From NCBI GenBank assembly GCA_023150455.1, contig JAKLKW010000032.1, positions 1-38,295 on the forward strand: a stretch of DNA of 38,295 nucleotides. The letters are read 5' to 3'. The DNA comes from Alphaproteobacteria bacterium (lineage in GTDB: Bacteria; Pseudomonadota; Alphaproteobacteria; JAEULC01). Shown piece after piece: positions 34,791 to 38,295 of this stretch. Each line of letters starts with the position of its first letter. Position 1 is the stretch's first letter. The notes below the pieces were generated by a model. It worked only from the letters and a program-made list of their open reading frames with translations, made no database searches and had not been told where the DNA came from. A program made the position numbers and the translations under genes.

Positions 34791-35792
34791 CTAATCGGCC
34801 CGGGCGACGCGGAAGCCCGAGCTGTCGAGCCGGTAGCCGGCGGTTTCCCTGAAGCGGTCCGCAGAACGGAGGATCCTCGGGCCGTAGTTCCAGGAACCGC
34901 CGCGAGCAACGCGCTGCGAGCAATCGCCGGCCACCCAGGCAGACCCATCGGCCGGCGCGCCGTTGTAGTTCTCATTCCAGCAGTCCTCCACCCACTCCCA
35001 GACGTTGCCCAGCATGTCGTAAAGACCGTAGGCGTTGGCGCGGAACCCGCCCACCGGCGTCGTGAACACTTGACCATCGTTGCACTGGAACCAGAAGCTC
35101 GGATCGTTCTCGTATTCGCGGTTGTTGGTCTTGGCATCGTCGTTCAGCCGCCGCAGAAAAGCCTGGTCCCGCACGTTCGCATAGAGGCAGGCCGGGCCCG
35201 GATCGTCGCCCCAGAACCGCGCGTGCGGACTGCCCGCCCGCGCTGCGTATTCCCACTGCGCCTCGCTCGGCAGCGCATAGCGCCGGCCGGTCTTGCGGCC
35301 GAGCCACGCCACATAGGCCTTAGCGTCGTCCCAGCTCACGCATACCACCGGGCTGCGGTCGGTCTGCCGGAAGCCTGGATTGCGCCAGTTGGCCGCGTTA
35401 TCGGGTTTCAACTTGAAGCCTCCGGCCTCGACGTGGAGGCGATAGCAAGGGCCGCCAGCCGCATGGCCCGTCTCGCGCACGAAGGCCGCGAACTCGCCGA
35501 GCGTCACCTCGAACCGGCCGATGGCGAAGGGCCGCGCGACCGCTACGCGGTGCTGCGGCTGCGCCCGGCCGCGATATTCGGACGGAATGCCCTCGCGCTT
35601 CTCCTCGCCCGGCGCCGCGCCCATGGTAAAGCCCCCCGCCGGCACCACCACCATCTCGGGGCATTCCGGGCAGTCGCGGAACGACGATCCCGCTGCCGGC
35701 AGCCCCGATTGCGCCCGCGCCGTCCCCGCCGCCGCCGCCGCCAGCACGAAGGCGGTTCCGGCCGCCGCCAGCAACCGCAACATCGCCCCCAT
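34791..35792 (-). CDS. Secreted formylglycine-generating-enzyme-fold protein, probable DGR variable protein
   Basis: The 333-residue exported protein has a signal peptide (MLRLLAAAGTAFVLAAAAAG) and an FGE-sulfatase/C-type-lectin-like domain (PF03781) from about residue 45 to the end. Motifs include MVVVPAGGFTMG, RFEVTLGEFAAFVRETGH, LPSEAQWEYAARAG, YGLYDMLGNVWEWVEDCW and VARGGSWNYGPRILRSADRF. The last 40 codons form a variable-repeat-like segment. In DGR systems this fold displays diversified surface residues for ligand binding. Candidate starts are ATG 35792 and ATG 35783; a TTG at 35825 is unlikely. No lipobox is seen. Confidence 0.85.
   Translation of the reverse strand: MGAMLRLLAAAGTAFVLAAAAAGTARAQSGLPAAGSSFRDCPECPEMVVVPAGGFTMGAAPGEEKREGIPSEYRGRAQPQHRVAVARPFAIGRFEVTLGEFAAFVRETGHAAGGPCYRLHVEAGGFKLKPDNAANWRNPGFRQTDRSPVVCVSWDDAKAYVAWLGRKTGRRYALPSEAQWEYAARAGSPHARFWGDDPGPACLYANVRDQAFLRRLNDDAKTNNREYENDPSFWFQCNDGQVFTTPVGGFRANAYGLYDMLGNVWEWVEDCWNENYNGAPADGSAWVAGDCSQRVARGGSWNYGPRILRSADRFRETAGYRLDSSGFRVARAD
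34794..34913 (-). repeat. Putative DGR variable repeat (VR)
   Basis: This segment encodes RVARGGSWNYGPRILRSADR and continues FRETAGYRLDSSGF to the C-terminus. The fixed framework (GGSWN, PR-LRSA-R-R, GFRVAR) is that of DGR variable regions. Of the 14 framework-interrupting codons, 12 end in C (AAC, TAC, GGC, ATC, GAC, TTC, GCC, CTC, AGC), the pattern left when AAC codons in a template are changed at their adenines. Framework codons (GTT, GCT, CGT, TCT, AGG) differ from the GC-ending usage of the rest of the gene. No template repeat is in this window. Confidence 0.65.
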
Positions 35793-35836
35793 CGCTCCCC
35801 CACCGCTCCGCACGAGCGTTGTCAACCTTAGAGCGT

Positions 35837-35865
35837 AGAAAACCCGACAGGTGCACGGTCGTCAA
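35837..35865 (-). promoter_or_regulatory. Candidate promoter of the DGR target gene
   Basis: On the minus strand TTGACG (35865-35860) and TTTTCT (35842-35837) are spaced by 17 bp. The start near 35830 gives a leader of about 38 nt to ATG 35792. The -10 match is only moderate. Confidence 0.35.
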
Positions 35866-36000
35866 GCCGCACCCCCGCCCGGGATCCGGATCGCCGACGC
35901 TGTGGCTTCCCGGGCACGCCGCCGGCGGGAGAAGCGCGCGCGCCGGCGTCTGCGACCGGATCGCATTCCATGGGGTCCACTTCGCCCGAGGCGATATGCC

Positions 36001-36396
36001 TCAGCCGGATTCGATGTCGGTATGGGCGAAGTCGTCGCCCTTGTAGAGCAGCTTCACGCGCGCGTGACGCGCACAGGCATAGGCGAAGCAGTCGCCGAGA
36101 TTCAATCCGGCCCCGTGGCGCTTCTTGCCGTATCGGGCGTAGGCGGCGATCGCGATGGACGTTGCCTCGGGGGCTACGGGGACCACGGTGATCGCGGCTC
36201 CTTTCAGGAATGCCTCGACCTCATGCTGGGCGTCGGAGAGCTCCATCTTCAGGATGCGGGCCACGGCGATGGCCGTTTCCCAGATCGCGAGTGGTGACGT
36301 AAGGCGCTTCTCTGCCTCATCCAGGCGGGCGAGGAGGTCGCGGGCGTCCCGCTCGTCGGTCAGAATTGCAGCAAGCGCCGAGGCGTCGACGAACAT
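36001..36396 (-). CDS. vapC: PIN-domain ribonuclease toxin (VapC family), second module
   Basis: The 131-residue PIN-domain toxin has acidic residues in order: MFVDASALAAIL, PLAIWETAIAVAR, GLNLGDCFAYACA and LYKGDDFAHTD. It is of the Rv0624-like subgroup usually paired with the VapB type found upstream. The start lies 29 bp after the antitoxin stop. It should cleave RNA when freed from the antitoxin. It is unrelated in detail to the VapC at 16212. Confidence 0.88.
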   Translation of the reverse strand: MFVDASALAAILTDERDARDLLARLDEAEKRLTSPLAIWETAIAVARILKMELSDAQHEVEAFLKGAAITVVPVAPEATSIAIAAYARYGKKRHGAGLNLGDCFAYACARHARVKLLYKGDDFAHTDIESG

Positions 36397-36425
36397 GGGG
36401 TGCCTCCCGGGCGACGGAGCGCCTC

Positions 36426-36665
36426 CTATTCGTAGAGGCTGTCGATGAAGGCCTTGTCCGCCGGCTTGCCCTTCCTGGGATTGCCCTTGGTGCGCAGAGC
36501 CCGGCAGAAGGCGACCCCGAATTCCACGAGGGACGGCTTGCCCTGCTCGCGTTCGAGCTCATGCTGGAGCGCCCGGCGGACCGCTTCGGTCTTGGACACC
36601 TTGCGGATCTTCACGAGCTTGTCGGCCAGCCTGGCCACTTCGGGGTCCTTGACGTAGAGAGCCAT
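36426..36665 (-). CDS. vapB: VapB-type antitoxin (PF07704, Rv0623-like)
   Basis: The 79-residue antitoxin starts MALYVKDPEVARLADKLVKI and continues KVSKTEAVRRALQHELE, the family's DNA-binding N-terminal half. A C-terminal toxin-binding tail with GNPRKGKPADKAFIDSLYE follows. ATG 36665 has an AAGGGGGG ribosome binding site. Its promoter is flanked by an inverted repeat, consistent with autoregulation by the VapBC complex. Confidence 0.88.
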   Translation of the reverse strand: MALYVKDPEVARLADKLVKIRKVSKTEAVRRALQHELEREQGKPSLVEFGVAFCRALRTKGNPRKGKPADKAFIDSLYE

Positions 36666-36686
36666 GTGCCCCCCTTTCGCGAGCCT

Positions 36687-36727
36687 GGGATATCTCGGTA
36701 TATAGGATGGATATCCCGGCATGGCAA
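36687..36727 (-). promoter_or_regulatory. Promoter and inverted-repeat operator of the second vapBC
   Basis: On the minus strand TTGCCA (36727-36722) and TATATA (36704-36699) are spaced 17 bp apart. The -10 box lies between perfect 8 bp inverted repeats GGGATATC (36687-36694) and GATATCCC (36710-36717), separated by 15 bp. Binding of VapBC there would cover the promoter. Confidence 0.6.
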
Positions 36728-36837
36728 ACGGCTGCGGGATCGTGGCCCCGGGCCACGGAAGCGCGTCCGGCGGGCGCGCGCCGCGTTCAAGGCGGCGATC
36801 GCCCCTGCGGCGATGGGAAGTAAGACACTGAAAGGAT

Positions 36838-36914
36838 TGGGGCGAGCTACGGGACTCGAACCCGTGACATCCAGGACCACAACCTGGCGCTCTACCAACT
36901 GAGCTAAGCCCGCC
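36838..36914 (-). tRNA. tRNA-His (GTG anticodon)
   Basis: The minus strand folds as a tRNA. It has the extra G-1 opposite C73 typical of tRNA-His, acceptor arms GCGGGCT/AGCTCGC (one G-U), the D arm GCTCAGTTGGTAGAGC, anticodon stem CCAGG/CCTGG with loop TTGTGGT (anticodon GTG), and T arm ACGGGTTCGAGTCCCGT. CCA is encoded (36840-36838). The 3' end faces the vapBC/DGR side. Confidence 0.96.
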
Positions 36915-37195
36915 ATCAGCGCGGGAGGATGTAGCCCTCCGCGCCCCCAGGGTCAAGCCGGCCGGCCGCGTTCGCGGCGGCGATCGCGCTTGACTTGCCG
37001 CGCGGTCGAACGCACGATTTCCACCATCCTCCAAGATCGCGAGTCGCGCGGGACGACGACGCATGTCGAGCGGTCGTCGCGCGTGACGAGGGGGGCGGAG
37101 CATCCGTCGCCAGCCTTCGCTCGCGGAGCGAGTGGAGGCTGCCGCGCCGGAGCCCGCAAGGGCGAAGGCGGGCTCGCGCCGCGTGCGAATTCACG

Positions 37196-37520
37196 GGTCA
37201 ATGCGTCATCCGTCATCACCTCGCAGCGCGATGGCCGAGCAAACCCTTGGCACGGCATCGAAACGGCCGATCGCGTGCCCAGACGCGAACCCGCAAATGC
37301 GTCATCACGCCATGTCGAGAACCGGTTAAGCCGGCAGGCCATAGCCGGACGCGCGCAGCCGGGAGAAAACGCAGGTCAATCCGTCATCGTTCATCACCGC
37401 GTGGACTGAACCCCTCGGTGAGACACGAAATAGGAGTCACAACGTTGAATGCTCTGCGGGTTGTTGCACTTCGGGCGCGCCCGGGCGTGGTGCCCGTCAG
37501 CGCGTCATCACGCGATGTGG
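37196..37520 (+). repeat. Two interleaved repeat pairs with a CGTCATCAC core
   Basis: Pair A: 37196-37220 and 37376-37400 agree at 22 of 25 positions (GGTCAATgCGTCATC, then TCATCACC). Pair B: 37299-37317 and 37502-37520 agree at 17 of 19 (GCGTCATCACGC, then ATGT). Each B copy can form a small hairpin GCGT-CATC-ACGC. The order is A, B, A, B with about 180-200 bp period; the sequence between is not conserved. Confidence 0.55.
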
Positions 37521-37698
37521 CGGATCGCGGGGCACGTCCCCCACCCGAAGGCACCTGTGCTGCCGGCCGGCGGCGCTCGATGCGGTCGGCACGGCGGCAG
37601 CGTCGCGCGATCATCCGCCTCCACTCGTCACCGCCGAGGGCGGGAGCGTCGCAGACCCGCCATGGCCGGCATCGGGCCCGGTACCGGCGACTGGACAA

Positions 37699-37718
37699 GG
37701 TAATGCAAATGCATTACC
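37699..37718. promoter_or_regulatory. Perfect palindromic operator upstream of prlF
   Basis: GGTAATGCA (37699-37707) and TGCATTACC (37710-37718) are perfect inverted repeats with a 2 bp centre, ending 15 bp before the prlF ATG. PrlF-YhaV modules are autoregulated through binding upstream of prlF, so this is the likely site. Confidence 0.65.
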
Positions 37719-37733
37719 TAAGGGCGGAGGAGA

Positions 37734-38066
37734 ATGGCTATGCCGTTGCTTGAAATCGAGTCCACGCTGACCGAGCGGTACCAGACGACGGTGCCCGACG
37801 CCGTGCGGCGCGCGTTGAGGCTGCGCAAGCGCGACCGAATCGTCTACCGCCTTCTCGCCGATGGCACGGTCGTTCTGGAGCGGAAGGAAAAGGGCGCGCG
37901 CCGCGATCCGGTCGTGGGCCGGTTCCTCGACTTCCTGGCACAGGATATTCGCACCCATCCGGAGCATGTGCGGGCGATCGACTCCGGATTGCTGGAGCGC
38001 ATCCGGCCGCTGATCGCCGATGTCGCGGTCGACCTCGACGCGGCGCTCGCGCCGGATGACGAGTGA
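37734..38066 (+). CDS. prlF: PrlF-type antitoxin (AbrB/SpoVT fold)
   Basis: The 110-residue antitoxin has a swapped-hairpin AbrB-like N-terminus (ESTLTERYQTTVPDAVRRAL, then RLRKRDRIVYRLLADGTVVL) and a C-terminal toxin-binding half (VGRFLDFLAQDIRTHPEHVR). This matches the PrlF (SohA) family that pairs with YhaV. ATG 37734 has GGAGGAG upstream; ATG 37740 is possible. The gene overlaps the next by 11 bp, so antitoxin and toxin are co-translated. Confidence 0.9.
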   Translation: MAMPLLEIESTLTERYQTTVPDAVRRALRLRKRDRIVYRLLADGTVVLERKEKGARRDPVVGRFLDFLAQDIRTHPEHVRAIDSGLLERIRPLIADVAVDLDAALAPDDE

Positions 38067-38295
38067 ACCCCCGCCACTCGTTGTCCGAGGCTGGTCGATC
38101 TTCGCCCATCCCTGCTTCATCGACCAGCTCGAGCGCCTGATCGCCGAGGTCGAGAAGGCGCGCGCCAGGGATCCGGCCGGATACAGACGCAAGAACGCGG
38201 CGAAGCGACTTGCGGCCATCGCGAAGCTTGCATTCGACATCATCCCGCAGGACCCCGCCCGGCCCGAGTACCGGCAGGGCGATACGCTCGGCGCA
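38056..38295 (+). CDS. yhaV: YhaV-family toxin (N-terminal part; runs off the right edge)
   Basis: Starting at ATG 38056 the frame reads LVVRGWSIFAHPCFIDQLER, then EVEKARARDPAGYRRKNAAK, RLAAIAKLAFDIIPQDPARP and EYRQGDTLGA to the window end. This is the N-terminus of YhaV, a RelE-fold ribonuclease toxin that cleaves mRNA or rRNA. About 80 residues are visible of roughly 155 expected. Overlap with prlF confirms the pair. Confidence 0.88.
   Translation, partial: MTSEPPPLVVRGWSIFAHPCFIDQLERLIAEVEKARARDPAGYRRKNAAKRLAAIAKLAFDIIPQDPARPEYRQGDTLGA

Larger units (their letters stand above)
36915..37733. other. Non-coding stretch with repeats
   Basis: About 820 bp lie between tRNA-His and prlF. Open frames here have shadow-like, Arg/Ser-rich composition and no good ribosome binding sites. 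The region holds a hairpin GAGCCCGC/GCGGGCTC (37150-37157 with 37168-37175), interspersed short repeats (listed separately) and the prlF operator at its right end. No RNA gene is recognised. Confidence 0.5.

Noticed and set aside
36838..36914. tRNA-His as a proven island attachment site
   Set aside because: No direct repeat of the tRNA 3' end and no integrase gene are found in the window; kept only as a possibility.
36995..37753. 252-codon plus-strand frame between tRNA-His and prlF
   Set aside because: Arg/Ser-rich shadow composition, no start signal, and it runs through the prlF operator and start codon.

Overview
The window is GC-rich chromosomal DNA from a probable alphaproteobacterium. 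This rests on the high GC content, the strong third-position GC bias, a form II coxSLM-type operon, a liv-type amino-acid ABC system, a DmdA-like protein and a DUF1989 protein. The order or genus cannot be fixed from sequence alone. It holds about 40 genes, one insertion sequence and one tRNA.

Left part (1-16604): a partial exported TPR protein, a stand-alone receiver protein, a PEP mutase/isocitrate lyase-family enzyme and an SDR dehydrogenase. An IS1202/ISNCY-type insertion sequence (about 2911-4290) lies between the SDR gene and a divergent three-gene molybdenum hydroxylase operon (2Fe-2S, molybdopterin and FAD subunits; AYRGAGR form II active-site loop). A convergent minus-strand series follows: an HpcH/HpaI aldolase, the NAD(P)HX repair enzyme Nnr, an SDR, a DmdA-like folate enzyme, a DsbD-N-like periplasmic protein and two tandem redoxins. 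Next come a Tat-exported ferritin-like protein, a small cytochrome c and a vapBC toxin-antitoxin pair.

Middle (16612-25254): one long minus-strand unit encodes a branched-chain/amino-acid ABC importer (binding protein, LivG, LivF, LivH, LivM), a DadA-like D-amino-acid dehydrogenase, a GMC oxidoreductase and a cyclase-family metal hydrolase. A good candidate promoter lies at 25226-25254. The set reads as uptake and oxidation of amino acids or amino-acid-like compounds.

Right-centre (25324-34369): a tightly packed six-gene minus-strand operon has the composition of a small, unrecognised natural-product pathway. In order of transcription it encodes a carnosine-synthase-like ATP-grasp ligase, a GshB-like ATP-grasp ligase, an MFS exporter, a heme-oxygenase-like diiron enzyme (HDO), a fold-type I PLP enzyme and an XRE regulator. 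A second XRE gene with its own promoter/palindrome follows, and a GcvA-type LysR regulator is divergent from the operon. A DUF1989 gene lies beyond the regulator.

Right end (34549-38295): an exported formylglycine-generating-enzyme-fold protein whose last 40 codons look like a diversity-generating retroelement (DGR) variable repeat. It is followed by a GC-rich hairpin and a truncated, frameshifted avd-like gene, but no template repeat or reverse transcriptase is present. Then come a second vapBC pair under a palindrome-flanked promoter, tRNA-His, an 0.8 kb non-coding stretch with interspersed repeats, and a prlF-yhaV toxin-antitoxin module cut by the window edge. The two most interesting items are the ATP-grasp/HDO/PLP operon and the orphan DGR target.
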